Assembly (NCBI GenBank): GCA_024516155.1
Contig: JAJJXM010000037.1
Span: forward strand, 62,001 to 126,000
DNA from: Pyronema omphalodes
Lineage: Eukaryota; Ascomycota; Pezizomycetes; Pezizales; Pyronemataceae
Length of the DNA stretch: 64,000 nucleotides
Direction of reading: 5' to 3'
This document shows, one piece after another, positions 21,901 to 31,084 of this stretch; the stretch's first letter is position 1, and every line of letters starts with the position of its first letter. The translations under genes and the position numbers were made by a program. The notes beneath the pieces are model-generated. The model did not search any database and was not told the origin of the DNA. It was given only the letters and a program-made list of their open reading frames with translations.

Positions 21901-24569
21901 CCGCTGTTCGGTGGTTAGGTTACTGGCTGGACGCAAAACCCACCTTTAACCAGCATCGCCAAAAATGGCTCTCCCGGGCCTCGCAACAACAAGCACAAAT
22001 TGCACGCTTGTGCAAGAAATACGGGCTCCCCGCAGGCAGCACCGCTAATCTTCAACAAGCGGTGGTGCAATCTGTTGCTACCTACGGCATAGAAATTAAC
22101 GCCGTCCGCCGACTCCCCTCCCGAGACGCTGGGTACCTATCCCGCCTCCAACTCGTTCTCAACAAGCAGGCACGGGCCATCACCGGCTGCTTCCGTACAA
22201 CCCCGCTCGGCTTTCTGGCAGCAGAAAGCGCGACGCGACCGGCAGAATCCCTCGTGCGCGGACGGGAAGCCCGCTTCAGAGCGCGACTTCTTACCCGCCC
22301 AGCCCCCCCCGGATCCAGCCCCCCGTCTCCAACCGTCGACATCGTCAGGCAACTAACTCAGCGCGCCACAACTCGCTCGGGCTTCCATCACGTCGAGAGG
22401 GTCTTCCCCCCTCTCCCCCAACAGTTCCCCGGTACCGTCGTCATAGCATCGAGGGACGAAGCAACCGAGTGCGCGTTGCAATGGAGAAACCTTGGATCCG
22501 CCTGCGTTTGGACCGACGGGTCTCGTATAGAAGATGTCGCTGGTTCAGGCTTCGTTCGTTACGTGAGAGGCATCCTCACCCCCTCCTCCTTCTGCGTGGG
22601 ACGTCATGCAGAAGTATACGACGCCGAGCTTCATGCCATGCTGATGGCCCTGCGTGATTACTGGGATAATTACCATTACTCAGTAACCCGCCCCCCCCCG
22701 CTCCTCACTATTTTCTCCGATGCACAAGCTGCGCTGCAGCGCCTGCTCTCCGACGTGCCTGGCCCGGGCCAGATCTTGCAGCGCCTGATCGCGACGGAGG
22801 TCGCAAAACTCCGCGCCTTCACCGGCATCGAGGTGGTCTTCCGGTGGGTACCCGGACACAGCGACATCCTCGAAAACGAAGCTGCGGACGCAGCAGCAAA
22901 ACACGGTACAAGCCATCGTTGTTTGGCCCCCCCCCTCCGAGGGTGTGCAAACCCCGTCTGCTCTCCCCTCCCTTGGACGTCGCTGGCGCACGTCAACCGC
23001 GCAGTGACGGAGATCCCCAAAGCGATCGCATCGAAGTGGGTACGCCAGCGTACCGACCTTCACGCAGCTTACCGCCCACGAAAGAAGTGGGGCATCCGCG
23101 ACGGCCTGAAGACCGTGCCGAAACACCGGGCTGCGGTGTTCTACCAGCTTGCCTCCGGTCACGCGCTGATAGGCACCCACCTGGTGCGCATAAAGAAAAA
23201 AGACTCCGATCGCTGTTGGTGGTGCGATTCCGGAGAACGCCAAACGCGAGGTCACCTGTTTGGTGCCTGTGATCGCTGGCAACGTGAGTACGAGGTACTC
23301 ACTCAAGAGGTGGAAAAAATAACTGGAAAGCCGCGGCGACGGCGGGGAAGGCTGAAGGCGGTGGAGATTTTTTCGGACGATCGGCTTACCAAAGCGATCT
23401 TGGAATTCCTAGCAGCCACGGAGGTGGGTAGGCGCTATGTGGAATGAGAATGGCACGGGTGGGTGAGGCCAAATTGGGAGGATACGGGGAATGAGGTGAT
23501 AAGGGATGCGGGGATTTTCCTTTTTTTTCTTTTTCGTTGGGTTAAGACGCGTATCTTTGGTTTCCTCTGTTTTTCTCGCGATGTATTAGAGCAGTCCGCT
23601 TCTAAGCGACTTTGTCTCCTTTTCTTTTCATTTTCTTTTCTCTCTTTTTTTTTTTTTTTCTGGGGGTGCACGGTTTGACTGAGTGTTTTCTCTTTTCTTT
23701 TTATTTTTTCTTTTATTTTTTCTTTTTTACTTCGGGGGTGTGTAACGGGGATAGGAGATAGGGGCGCCTCACTAGGTGGTCTTGGCCACGAGGACGGGAT
23801 ACCAGGATTTCTTTCTTCCTGCATAGGCCTTTCAGGCCTCGAACAGTGTATGATACAAAACAAAAAAAACAAAAACAAGATGTCATAGTCTGGTTCCCCT
23901 GCGTCTGTCGCGGCTTCACCATCCCCCGTGGCGGCTACCGTCGTTGACTCGCGCGTTCCGTCAAATGCCAGTGCGTATGGCTCAAATTTCACGGTAAGAC
24001 TTTGTTCTTGCCAAAGCGAATTTTGATACTAACCACCGTTCAGACTCAGAATGCCGGTCCCAGTTCCTTTACGTCGTTTGCTCGCGCTTCTGTTCCCTCT
24101 GTCGTCTGGAACGCGGATGCAGCCGCAAACCAAGGTGTGGCGTTTACCGGGTTTGGTAGCGATCCACGCGTTTGTGCAACCGATACGGCGACAGGCGCCG
24201 CGCAACCTCTCTTCCTCCCCTTTGTAGAGGGTGCAGAGGATCGTTTGAACAACTGGCCGGACTGTTTGGTAAGTTTCTTCCTCAAGATTTCGATCCTCGG
24301 GTGTTCTTACTAATGCTGTTGACACATCACAGCCCCAGGATTTCTATGCTGCGGCTACCGCGGACCCCATCGTGAATAGGCTCGAACAGATGAACGACCA
24401 AGATCACCAAGCTGCCAGAAATGTCGGGTTACCTCTCGCGGCCACGGACGTTGGTGCTATTCACCCGTTCGCCATCTCCACTGCTATCGTTGCTGCTCCG
24501 GATGCTGGGGTTGACGCTCGCGACCAACAACGCGGTCTTGGGGATGTCAGAGAGGCCGATACATTCTAA
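15957..24569 (+). CDS. Gene IV, subfamily B nuclear-type protein, interrupted by an intronic LINE
   Basis: Exons 15957-15991, 16045-16146, 16201-17755, 23889-23993, 24044-24268 and 24333-24569 join in frame to 752 codons ending in TAA. The second exon is entered at TTAG (16044), because the acceptor 8 nt earlier would give a stop. Residues about 45-345 are Ser/Ala/Pro-rich with SKRKR and PRKKRV clusters. Residues about 469-542 are the conserved block (LPWEAG, VLLWEDIPMERQ, RRFRL, a long Lys/Arg-rich helix). The last three exons encode a region shared only with gene II (motifs NNWPDCL, PQDFYAA, IVNRLEQMNDQDH). LINE-1 lies inside the intron after 17755. The original acceptor is duplicated in the TSD, so a 6.1-kb intron (17756-23888) would still restore the frame. 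No known family was recognised. Confidence 0.8.
17944..19680 (+). CDS. LINE-1 ORF1 protein (Gag-like, nucleic-acid binding)
   Basis: 578 codons from ATG 17944 to TGA 19678-19680. The N-terminal half is Pro/Ala-rich with a short predicted coiled coil around LDKRVPALEEEVTRLR (about residues 110-130). Residues about 215-400 resemble the RNA-binding region of LINE ORF1 proteins. Residues about 415-500 carry Cys/His knuckles (C-x2-C-x4-H-x4-C beginning CSGCLKWGH, then further Cys pairs ending CANCGEEH). The protein would coat LINE RNA in the ribonucleoprotein. Its stop overlaps the ORF2 start as ATGA, implying termination-reinitiation. Confidence 0.9.
   Translation: MLRFGETSSLQRHAPIPSTPKPSGQPDDDVFGTARSVPPGTPTPMAIRGSCAAHARLQQAVGKRATATQPLEEEGPACEKREKRGDDAPTVVSVINPEYILSLGKRLDALDKRVPALEEEVTRLRTVNRELRDRLNEALARPAPPAPRPSRSTAQTTAAPPRPPVPIATQPTIAQVAAANASLPAPTPALTTPWATHQSRHAKKVQQRAGSLHAPATNLPSEVCRIVFVRDPASANCSQPLDAYTAAINNCLWYKNAPQFHRVLKVSCNAKGTLTATTVPGVDAATLLRLYRNEIINAVREVDSGVTDVEELDRWVALKVHGVPLARFLGEGSHGVQKLQVEIQANHENVEVLPNVRWLGKVEEIRERFVRGATQSSSAVVFVRSSASARLLITKGVLLGSHRHRAELYVFEGPDSQCSGCLKWGHIRERCSTPDVFRCAFCALSHPTAKHPACSFAGCSKPMGSACPHSLPVPKCANCGEEHFASARTCPDRLAAIAAARLARSSRLNPVTAAAPTSRVAPAPTPSSPPSPSPQTQDPSPSTALVVVNPFAVLMDTDSEVASSAGLTDAVAPTEPEL
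19677..23447 (+). CDS. LINE-1 ORF2 endonuclease, reverse transcriptase and RNase H
   Basis: 1256 codons. Residues about 1-220 form an AP-like endonuclease (LQLNCRKS, QEPP, GDFNAH, SDHAAL). Residues about 430-720 form the reverse transcriptase (KKAPGADALGVP, IPKPGKP, DVKGAFPTV, GLPQGSPVSPILF, catalytic FVDD). Residues about 925-1080 form RNase H1 (WTDGS, AEVYDAELHAM, FSDAQAAL, VPGHSDILENEAAD) with all four acidic positions present. A C-terminal Cys/His cluster (CWWCDSGERQTRGHLFGAC) lies at about 1180-1200. It performs target-primed reverse transcription. There is no frameshift or internal stop. It starts at 19677, one base before the ORF1 stop. Confidence 0.95.
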   Translation: MSTIQVLQLNCRKSGEVLTAIMESGKELGADVVLVQEPPTFQGWRNPAYDFFWGGRVMAAVRKDSAWTLRPREDLAVGSDGDVQVLDVMCRGHRQLRMVNVYDAPRNSDGARPARDVSWDRIITSGTVLAGDFNAHSQRWNPRCDAPLHHAFLESLMDSHNLHYVGDGLETHQQTGQLRYSVIHLVLATEEIATAVRATRLDDPEHATTSDHAALTWKVSTVIAPADFEVPTRGWAVKELLEDEVGAVSAALDWRHRSERRPLLTDLSTEEEVEDEVVWVREELTSLLEERARKIRLTARSKRWWCAEIREARTEYGRTRRAVKEGRATVEEEHQLRNAYHSLQRQKKRRCWGDFLSTANGDAVWAALRMTKPRAATAVGPLENEEGQRAEDDQDKRRMLAEVSFPPPNPFSELPLPPGPPGTLWQSVSLQSVSSALSRQSNKKAPGADALGVPIIKALLSWDPDRVVAVVKHCIRLGYHPRDWKIAKGVCIPKPGKPSYSRAKSFRIISLLSCFGKLVEKVVAVLLAQEAERTGILHDGQFGGRTNRSAADAAAVLVGFVEAAWEEKALAGALLMDVKGAFPTVNSVCLTNKLRRATFDEGLVRWVTSFMRSRRVEIFLAGEAGEPIDTDTGLPQGSPVSPILFLLYIADLAKMVEAEVGGTLGLSFVDDVTWLVKGASATDVTTKLDRCASLCLAWGEANAVVFESEKTEAILFSRRRSPPNPDSLTVTVGTHSIRYSETAVRWLGYWLDAKPTFNQHRQKWLSRASQQQAQIARLCKKYGLPAGSTANLQQAVVQSVATYGIEINAVRRLPSRDAGYLSRLQLVLNKQARAITGCFRTTPLGFLAAESATRPAESLVRGREARFRARLLTRPAPPGSSPPSPTVDIVRQLTQRATTRSGFHHVERVFPPLPQQFPGTVVIASRDEATECALQWRNLGSACVWTDGSRIEDVAGSGFVRYVRGILTPSSFCVGRHAEVYDAELHAMLMALRDYWDNYHYSVTRPPPLLTIFSDAQAALQRLLSDVPGPGQILQRLIATEVAKLRAFTGIEVVFRWVPGHSDILENEAADAAAKHGTSHRCLAPPLRGCANPVCSPLPWTSLAHVNRAVTEIPKAIASKWVRQRTDLHAAYRPRKKWGIRDGLKTVPKHRAAVFYQLASGHALIGTHLVRIKKKDSDRCWWCDSGERQTRGHLFGACDRWQREYEVLTQEVEKITGKPRRRRGRLKAVEIFSDDRLTKAILEFLAATEVGRRYVE

Positions 24570-25938
24570 ACTGATGCGCGGGGTGACAATCTGGGTTTGA
24601 AGTGATAACGATGTTGAAGGATGATGGAGGAGTCTTGGTTAGTTTTTGCGGAATATATGGCATGGAAGTGGAGGTGTTAATGCGCCGAGCATGGCTTACT
24701 CATCAACTTCGACATGGAGCCTAGTGATGGTACGGAATGGACGCATCCAATACCCTCGGGATGGACGTTATCAGGTGAATGGTCCAAGGACTGGCAGCCA
24801 AAGCAAGTATGATTGGCTTTTAGTGACGGCCACTTTTTGTTTTTTTTTTTGCTTTGTTCTTTCATGTTTGTTATTGGCGTTTGGTGGTTGTTACCGCGCG
24901 GAATAGTAAAAATTCGAGGACCTATTTCAGTCACAACCACACATGGGTTTCGTCAGCATGCTAATTGCGTGCGAAATTCAAGTGTCAGGAAGTCGAGGTT
25001 TCAGCGGTTGTAATTCCTGGTAAGGGTACTCAAACGATATAATTCATCCGTTGGTACTGTCAGCAGTTTTCCATATCTCGAGGTCAGCGTGTGGTTTTCC
25101 GAGTGTCGTAATCGTCGATGAATCTTGATTCTCACAATAGTCGTCCTGTGGCGGTGCCATCATTTGCTTCTGCAAAATGGTGTTGTCTCAGAGAGGGATA
25201 GTAGTTATCTGTTCGATCCACGAACGGGTGGTTGACCTGACCCAGCCCTGAAGAGTGACAACTGGGAAAGCATTCACTCTGGGCAGATCCTGTTTCTCTT
25301 GAGCACAGTCAAGGCGCTCAGCACCGGCTTATCCTGCAGCTGACAAGGGAAAAGCAGAAATTAGTTACTCAGCAACAAGACAACAACGGTTAGTATTTCG
25401 AACTCTCGGAATATACTGACGATACTAGATTGAACGTAGACAACACTCTTTGTTGTACATTGCATCTTGCCGATACCGGAAGTGTCCAATTGTGTTCGAG
25501 ATGCATGAAAGGTTTCAAGCTTAGGTCAGGCATTCCGCGGGGGCGTTGTATGCTTCGATTATCTCTCTGTCAATCTTGTTCGCGAAGCGTTAATGTTAAG
25601 ATGGAAATAAGTTTGACGTTCAGGAAGTACGGTAGCTGCTAAATGAAGGAATTTTACTTACTTGTTCACTGTGTGTTCTAAGTTCTAACATTTGTTATCG
25701 AAGACCTGTCGGGCAAAATGAGTCATATGTACTGATGTTGTATATTGTTATATCCATGAGGTATGCTGTATCCAAACTGTAATATGGTTCGTTCATTGGT
25801 GAATGAGGTGAGGGGCCTATGAGCAGAGTCGTTCCCCATGATGGGGTTTGAAACTGTCCCGGCTAGCCAGAAATTGCTTCACTTAAGCACAACAAGCTGC
25901 TCAGTCAAGGCGCTAATGAGCTACATGAATCTTCCGAC
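24570..25938. other. 3' flank of gene IV and unassigned sequence
   Basis: Up to 25368 this is duplicated flank, including the frameshifted counterpart of the 6141-6503 frame. 25369-25900 is unique in the window. A 70-codon frame at 25430-25642 has no recognisable features. Confidence 0.5.
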
Positions 25939-26097
25939 TATATAAAGCAGTCCAATCCCCCTTCCTTCTCCTTCTCTATACAACATTGTACACAAAAGTA
26001 TTCAGATAGTGGTAGGCCACTCGGCCTGCTTTTCCGCCTTACTTTCGACATCGAATAAGAGCAATGGAATTAGCATTGATGCCGTAAAAAATCCAGG
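25939..26097 (+). promoter_or_regulatory. Gene I-like promoter and leader, cut by LINE-2
   Basis: TATATAAA at 25939-25946 lies in the same context as the gene I promoter (GCTAATGAG upstream, pyrimidine-rich leader, GTAGGCCACT, a shared CATTGAT downstream). LINE-2 inserted immediately after, at 26098-26110. Sequence resumes at 63166 and shows a GTAAG donor near 63191, so this was a transcribed 5' region. A different paralogue (V) starts 400 bp further on, so this may be a remnant gene head. Confidence 0.5.
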
Positions 26098-26613
26098 CAC
26101 TAAGTCCAACATTTATTTATTTATTTATTTATTTGTCATACACGCTTGCAACCGTAAGGTTATGGCGGGTACTACTTTAAGGTACAATGCTGACCATCGG
26201 GAGTGACTCCGATGGCCACTGGGTACGCCCCAGAGCGGTCTATCTAAGTTTCTGGCAGTAGTCGCCTCTGTCTTTCTGTCTGTGTCTGTCCCTCTCGTCG
26301 TTGTGTCCGTGAGCCCTGTTTGCTCCAGTATCTTTCCTCCACCCTTCCCCAGTTTCTACCGCCTGAAACTCTGATAATAATAAGAAAAGTAAAGGAAAAC
26401 AAAGGAAATGAGAAATACAGACACACACCCATCCCCGGCTCCTTGACTTTCCCATCTCTCCTCTCCCTTTTCGTCATTCGTGATACAAAGGAAAACATAG
26501 TGTAAAAGAAAAGTTAGAAAATGTAGCAAATCCTCCCTTCTTCGAATCCATCTTTGTCCTGTCCTATCGACAGTTTGCTTCTGGTTTAAATACATTCTGG
26601 TGTTTTTTCTTCT

Positions 26614-26615
<2 letters not shown>

Positions 26616-26649
<34 letters not shown>
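26616..26649 (+). repeat. Poly-T tract of about 34 bp
   Basis: Near the end of LINE-2 ORF2. On the coding (minus) strand it is poly-A and would encode a Lys run. Its length is likely to vary and decides the ORF2 C-terminus, so the ORF2 stop cannot be fixed. Confidence 0.8.
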
Positions 26650-26822
26650 CCAGGTGTTCTTCATCAGGGTCAGTTGACGTACCCCAATCTGCCATTGTGA
26701 ATCTGTGTTCTGGTGAGTGTCTCTCCGCTACAGGGGTACTTAACTGTGTGTGTGCCCATTCCGCAGTTGCGAGCTTCGTGTCAGAGATAATAGTGGTCAG
26801 GGCTTGAATTCTGTGTGGCGTG

Positions 26823-27351
26823 TGTCAGGGACACGAGAACGGACGTTCAAGGGACACACTGAACACTACCGGAAAGAGGGACTAGGCAGGTTCCGGAACG
26901 GGGAACGGCAGGACAAGGACCGAAGTGCTCGTCAGACGGACGGCACACTAAACAGGGACAGGGACAAGGACAAGAGTGACGTAGGACTTAGGAGAGGAAT
27001 TCTTATATTAGGAGTCAGGAGAAGACACAAGACGTTCGATGGAGAATCTCGACCACGGGGAGGCAAGCCTCCTTATGTACAAAGGGGCGGCCAGCACTCT
27101 TGCTGGGCCGTCATACAATCATCGCTACATGAGCTTCCGTTCTCCATCGATTCAACTGCGACGCCACAGCTCTCCAGCTCGTGGTACGTCATCCATCATC
27201 AATCAGTCTCTCAGTCAACATGGCACGGCACACACAACACCACAACAACACAACGGCAACACAACACGACAAGACAACGGCACGATGTCGATCAACAACC
27301 ACGACAACATGATGACGCAACACAACGGCTCGTCAGCCGTGTGCCGTGACA
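26823..27351 (-). repeat. Gypsy-C 3' LTR
   Basis: On the minus strand it begins TGTCACGGCACACGG and ends ...CCCTGACA. Open frames seen inside it on the plus strand are fortuitous. It carries the same internal self-priming partner site as the 5' LTR. Confidence 0.93.
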
Positions 27352-27362
27352 GTACCCCCCCG

Positions 27363-30300
27363 TTAGGCTCGAGTTCCTACGAGAGGAGAAGGTTTGTCTG
27401 GGTATGACTGGTGAAATCTCTCAGCGGCCTCAGTTTCGGATAGGTTCGTTTCCGGTTCCCAGGTTGGAGAGTCATGGCCGGTCCACTTGACGAGGTACTG
27501 CAGGTTTCCTCTTGACCAACGGCTATCCAGAATTTCGTCCACGAACCATTCTTCTTCGCCGTCTACTACTACCGGTAGGGGCGGTGGAATAATCTGGCCA
27601 GGGAGGGGGTCCGAAGGGGCTGGGTTTAGTAGGGACACGGGGAAGGTCCTGTGGTGTTTCATGGTCTCCGGTATGTCCAATTCATAGGCGTGGGATCCAA
27701 TAGGCCGTAACACGGTGAAGGGGCCTAGGTTTTTATTTTCTAGTTTCTTTGAGGGGCGGCGGGTTCTTAGGTTGCGGGTGTCCAGCCATACCAGGTCTCC
27801 TGGTTTGAAGACCGGCGCGGGGAGTCGGGAATTGTCGGCGGCTTCTATGTGGCGGGCTTGGGCGTATTTCATTTCCGAACGTAAGACGTCATGGATGTGT
27901 GACATCCTTTCCGCTACCTCGTTCGCTTTCACTTCCTCAGGGTTGTCGGTCCTGATTTCCAGTTCGAAAGAGCACTTGGGGTGTCGACCATATATAGCGT
28001 AGAACGGAGACAGCGACGTTGTGTCCGATACTTGGTTGTTTGCAGCAAATTCTGCCAGTGGTAAAAATTTCTTCCAATCGTCTTGTAAATAACAGACGTA
28101 CGCGCGGAGATATTGCTCCGTGACTGCGTTAATTCTCTCTGTTTGGCCGTCGGTTTGGGGATGGAAGGCCGTACTCGTGGCAATTTCGATACCCATGCAA
28201 TTCGCCAAGTGTTTCCAGAAATGGGCCACAAATTGCGGACCGCGGTCGGACACTACTGTGTCTGGCAGGCCGTGTAGTTTGAACACATTTTCCAGGAAGA
28301 GTTGCGCGAAGCCTTCTGCGTCTATCGTGGAATGGCAGGGCACCAAGTGCCGCTGTTTCGTTAGTCGGCAAACGATCGCACATATTGCGTCGAAGCCTTC
28401 TGATGTCGGTAGTCCGGTAACAAAATCCACCGATATATTCTGCCAAGGGTGGTGCGGAACCGGTAGGGGTTTCAGGGTTCCATAGGGTGCGTGGCGGGTA
28501 GCCTTTGTTCTTTTACAGGTGTGGCAATTTCGGACGAATTGGTCCACATCTTTTCTCATCGAGGGCCAGTAATAATTCCTGGCGAGGAGTTCGAAAGTCT
28601 TCGCACGGCCCGGGTGTCCCATGGTGGGGGGGTCGTGGTGATCTTGCAGTAGTTTCAATCGTAGCTTATCCAGCGCGGGGACATAGAGGCAATCTCGGTA
28701 GTACAATCTGTTTTCCAACACGGAACAATCGGCGAGCGATATGTCCTTACAGATTTGTGTGCCATCTTCCAGCATTCCCAGCACTCGGTTGGGGAATGGA
28801 TCTGTCTTGTAGCCCTCTGTGAACAGGAGGTCTACTTCGGAAGGTGCGAGTTTCATTGGCGGGGTCATGCATAACTGAAAGTTCTGTGGCTTCAGAACAG
28901 CTTGCTGGTTCGCCAGTATGCGTTCGTCTCCCTCTTCCGGGAGGTCGGCGGCTCTTCTTGTCAGGGCGTCCGGTTTTCCTCCCAACGTACCCGGTCGATA
29001 GGTGATCACAAAGTTAAACCGAGACAGGAACTCGGACCAGCGTGCTTGTCGTCTATTCAGCAGCTTTGTCGTCATAAAGTATTCAAGATTCTTGTGATCC
29101 GTCAATACTTTTATAGGGAAGGCGGAGCCCTCTAAGTGGGGACGCCATTCCTCAAAACAACGAACTATTGCCAGTAGTTCCTTGTCGTAGATTTCGTAGT
29201 TACATTCTGCCGGGGAATGCTTCTTGGAATAAAATGCGACGGGGTGTAACACGTTATCGTCGTCGTATTGTGATAAAACTCCAGCGGACACATAGTCAGA
29301 TGCGTCTGTTTCTACTACAATCGGTTTCTCGTAGTCGAAGTGCTTGAGGATGGGTGCTGATGTAAATGCGTCCTTCAGTCGGTCGAAGGCGCTCTGCTGA
29401 TCTTTACCCCAGGCAAAGGGGATTGCTTTACCATCTTTCTTTTTGGTCAGAGCTGTAAGCGGGGAGACCACTTTTGAGTAGTCTTTGATAAATCTTCGGT
29501 AGAAATTCGCGAAGCCCAGGAACTCTTGGACCTGTTTCAAATTGGTTGGTTCCTTCCAATCATTCACTGTGGCTACTTTGGAATCCATCATGCGCGCGCC
29601 GTCGCGGCCGATGTTGTAGCCCAGGTACTGTACTTCTGCCTTAGCAAACTTACACTTCTCTGGCTTCAAGTGCAGTTTTTCTTGTTTGAGTCGTTCCAAG
29701 ATCTTTCGGACGTGTGCGGTGTGATCGGACTTTGTTTCGGAGAATACGAGGATATCGTCCAAGTATGCCGTACAAAACTGGTCTAGGTATGGTCTCAGGA
29801 CATCATTTATAAATGCCTGGAAATCGGCAGGCGCGTTGGTGAGCCCAAAAGGCATCACTTTCGATTCGAACAGGCCGTACCGTGTGCGGAAGGCCGTCTT
29901 CCATTCTACGCCTTCTGCCATTCTGATAAGATTATAAGCGCTGCGGACATCAAGGGTCGTAAAGTATTGAGCTTTGGAAAGATTCATCATCGTTTCCTGT
30001 ATCAATGGCAGCGGGTACCGGTTCTTCTCGGTACCTTCATTCAGTCTTCGGTAGTCGACACACAGGCGTAGGGATCCGTCTGATTTCTTCACGAATAATA
30101 TCGGCGAGGCGGCTGGTGATTGGGAGCGTTGTATAAATCCTTTCTCCAAATTCTCATCGAGCCATGTTTTCAGCGTCTGCAGCTCGTTGCGTGACAGCGA
30201 GTATAACGGGCCAAAGGGCGGAACGAATCCCTCTTTCAGTGGGATCTTGTGGTCGTAGGGTCGGTGCGGGGGAAGTTCCTTCGCGTTGACCTCCTTGAAT

Positions 30301-31031
30301 AAATCGAGGTAGTCATGATACTCCTCGGGGATCATGTCTTTCAGTTCGTCGTCCGTGAGGGGGGGCTTGTCTTGTAGGGCGACGGTGATCTCGTCCAACG
30401 ATAGCGAGAACACTGTCAGGCTTTCGTCTTCTACCATTTCCTTGAAGTCGGTGATGGTTAGACTTGAGATCTCTATTGGGGGTTCGTCCGGGGGGTCGGG
30501 GGCCGAGTCTTCCAACTCCGGCAAGGGGTTTGTGTCGGGCTCGTGGACAGCGGGAGGGGGCCTCGAGTCCAGGACCTCGACACCGGTTGTGCTCACAGGC
30601 AACGGGGTGCAGTTCCTTAGGCAGTATTCGGAGTCGAAGCTTACAGTGTTGGAACTGAAGCTTATGGTTACATCGTGTTTTTTCAACCAGGGGATACCCA
30701 ACACCACCGGGTAGTGACCCAGCTTGGTGACAAACATGGGAAGGGTTTCCGAGTGACCATTGATGGTACACTCTACTTGGGCGAGGTGTGTTATTTTTCC
30801 TGAGGATATGGGGCGGCCGTCGATAACTTCGACCGTTCGGGCGGTGGATAGGGGGGTTAGGGGGAGTTTGTGATGGCGGGCGAAATTGCGGTCAACAAAG
30901 GCGATACCAGTGGCGCCGCAGTCAACGAGCGCTACTGTTTTCACGGAGCGGTTATTGGAAAACAAGGAACAGGAGAGGACAAGGTGTTTGCATTCTAACT
31001 TTCCAGTAAAACTTGCGCCCGATAATAGCAA
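27363..31031 (-). CDS. pol: Gypsy-C pol polyprotein
   Basis: 1222 codons, uninterrupted. Protease has an ALVDCGATG active site near residue 35. Reverse transcriptase has YLDD near 420, followed by RNase H (VVETDASDY). Integrase has an H-x3-H...C-x2-C zinc region near 795 and a DDE core (DFVTGLP, SDRGPQFV, HPQTDGQTER). A C-terminal chromodomain (VDEILDSR...YLVKWTGHD...WEP) spans about 1160-1215. Pol lies in the -1 frame relative to gag and is expected as a frameshift product from GGGAAAA at 31097-31091. The pol stop lies only 11 bp from the 3' LTR, so there is no ORF3 in this element. Confidence 0.95.
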   Translation of the reverse strand: MLLSGASFTGKLECKHLVLSCSLFSNNRSVKTVALVDCGATGIAFVDRNFARHHKLPLTPLSTARTVEVIDGRPISSGKITHLAQVECTINGHSETLPMFVTKLGHYPVVLGIPWLKKHDVTISFSSNTVSFDSEYCLRNCTPLPVSTTGVEVLDSRPPPAVHEPDTNPLPELEDSAPDPPDEPPIEISSLTITDFKEMVEDESLTVFSLSLDEITVALQDKPPLTDDELKDMIPEEYHDYLDLFKEVNAKELPPHRPYDHKIPLKEGFVPPFGPLYSLSRNELQTLKTWLDENLEKGFIQRSQSPAASPILFVKKSDGSLRLCVDYRRLNEGTEKNRYPLPLIQETMMNLSKAQYFTTLDVRSAYNLIRMAEGVEWKTAFRTRYGLFESKVMPFGLTNAPADFQAFINDVLRPYLDQFCTAYLDDILVFSETKSDHTAHVRKILERLKQEKLHLKPEKCKFAKAEVQYLGYNIGRDGARMMDSKVATVNDWKEPTNLKQVQEFLGFANFYRRFIKDYSKVVSPLTALTKKKDGKAIPFAWGKDQQSAFDRLKDAFTSAPILKHFDYEKPIVVETDASDYVSAGVLSQYDDDNVLHPVAFYSKKHSPAECNYEIYDKELLAIVRCFEEWRPHLEGSAFPIKVLTDHKNLEYFMTTKLLNRRQARWSEFLSRFNFVITYRPGTLGGKPDALTRRAADLPEEGDERILANQQAVLKPQNFQLCMTPPMKLAPSEVDLLFTEGYKTDPFPNRVLGMLEDGTQICKDISLADCSVLENRLYYRDCLYVPALDKLRLKLLQDHHDPPTMGHPGRAKTFELLARNYYWPSMRKDVDQFVRNCHTCKRTKATRHAPYGTLKPLPVPHHPWQNISVDFVTGLPTSEGFDAICAIVCRLTKQRHLVPCHSTIDAEGFAQLFLENVFKLHGLPDTVVSDRGPQFVAHFWKHLANCMGIEIATSTAFHPQTDGQTERINAVTEQYLRAYVCYLQDDWKKFLPLAEFAANNQVSDTTSLSPFYAIYGRHPKCSFELEIRTDNPEEVKANEVAERMSHIHDVLRSEMKYAQARHIEAADNSRLPAPVFKPGDLVWLDTRNLRTRRPSKKLENKNLGPFTVLRPIGSHAYELDIPETMKHHRTFPVSLLNPAPSDPLPGQIIPPPLPVVVDGEEEWFVDEILDSRWSRGNLQYLVKWTGHDSPTWEPETNLSETEAAERFHQSYPDKPSPLVGTRA

Positions 31032-31084
31032 TGTATCAGCAATAATATTCCCACCAGCGGCAGAGCCATCTTCTTGCAGCTGGT

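Larger units (their letters stand above)
17813..23876 (+). mobile_element. LINE-1, complete non-LTR retrotransposon
   Basis: Flanked by a perfect 14-bp target-site duplication AAGATGTCATAGTC (17799-17812 and 23877-23890). It has a 5' UTR of about 130 bp, ORF1 and ORF2 joined by an ATGA overlap, a T-rich 3' UTR and a 3' tail of A-runs separated by C. Both ORFs are uninterrupted, so the insertion is probably young and may be mobilisation-competent. Domain order (endonuclease, reverse transcriptase, RNase H) fits the Tad/I group known in fungi. Confidence 0.93.
16383..25368 (+). repeat. Right arm of the large inverted duplication
   Basis: Inverse match to 4905-8672. The arm includes gene IV from the LAPQ motif onwards and its 3' flank, ending in sequence shared with 4905-5060. 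LINE-1 (17813-23876) is a later insertion in this arm only. Confidence 0.85.

Noticed and set aside
24646..25013. Small membrane protein downstream of gene IV
   Set aside because: The frame is broken at a poly-T tract, and differences from the copy at 6141-6503 are mostly non-synonymous; it is likely 3' flank.
26750..27407. Plus-strand frames of 199 and 122 codons, repeated at 32698-33349
   Set aside because: They lie inside the Gypsy-C LTRs, are low-complexity (His/Gln/Asn/Thr), and are antisense to the element.
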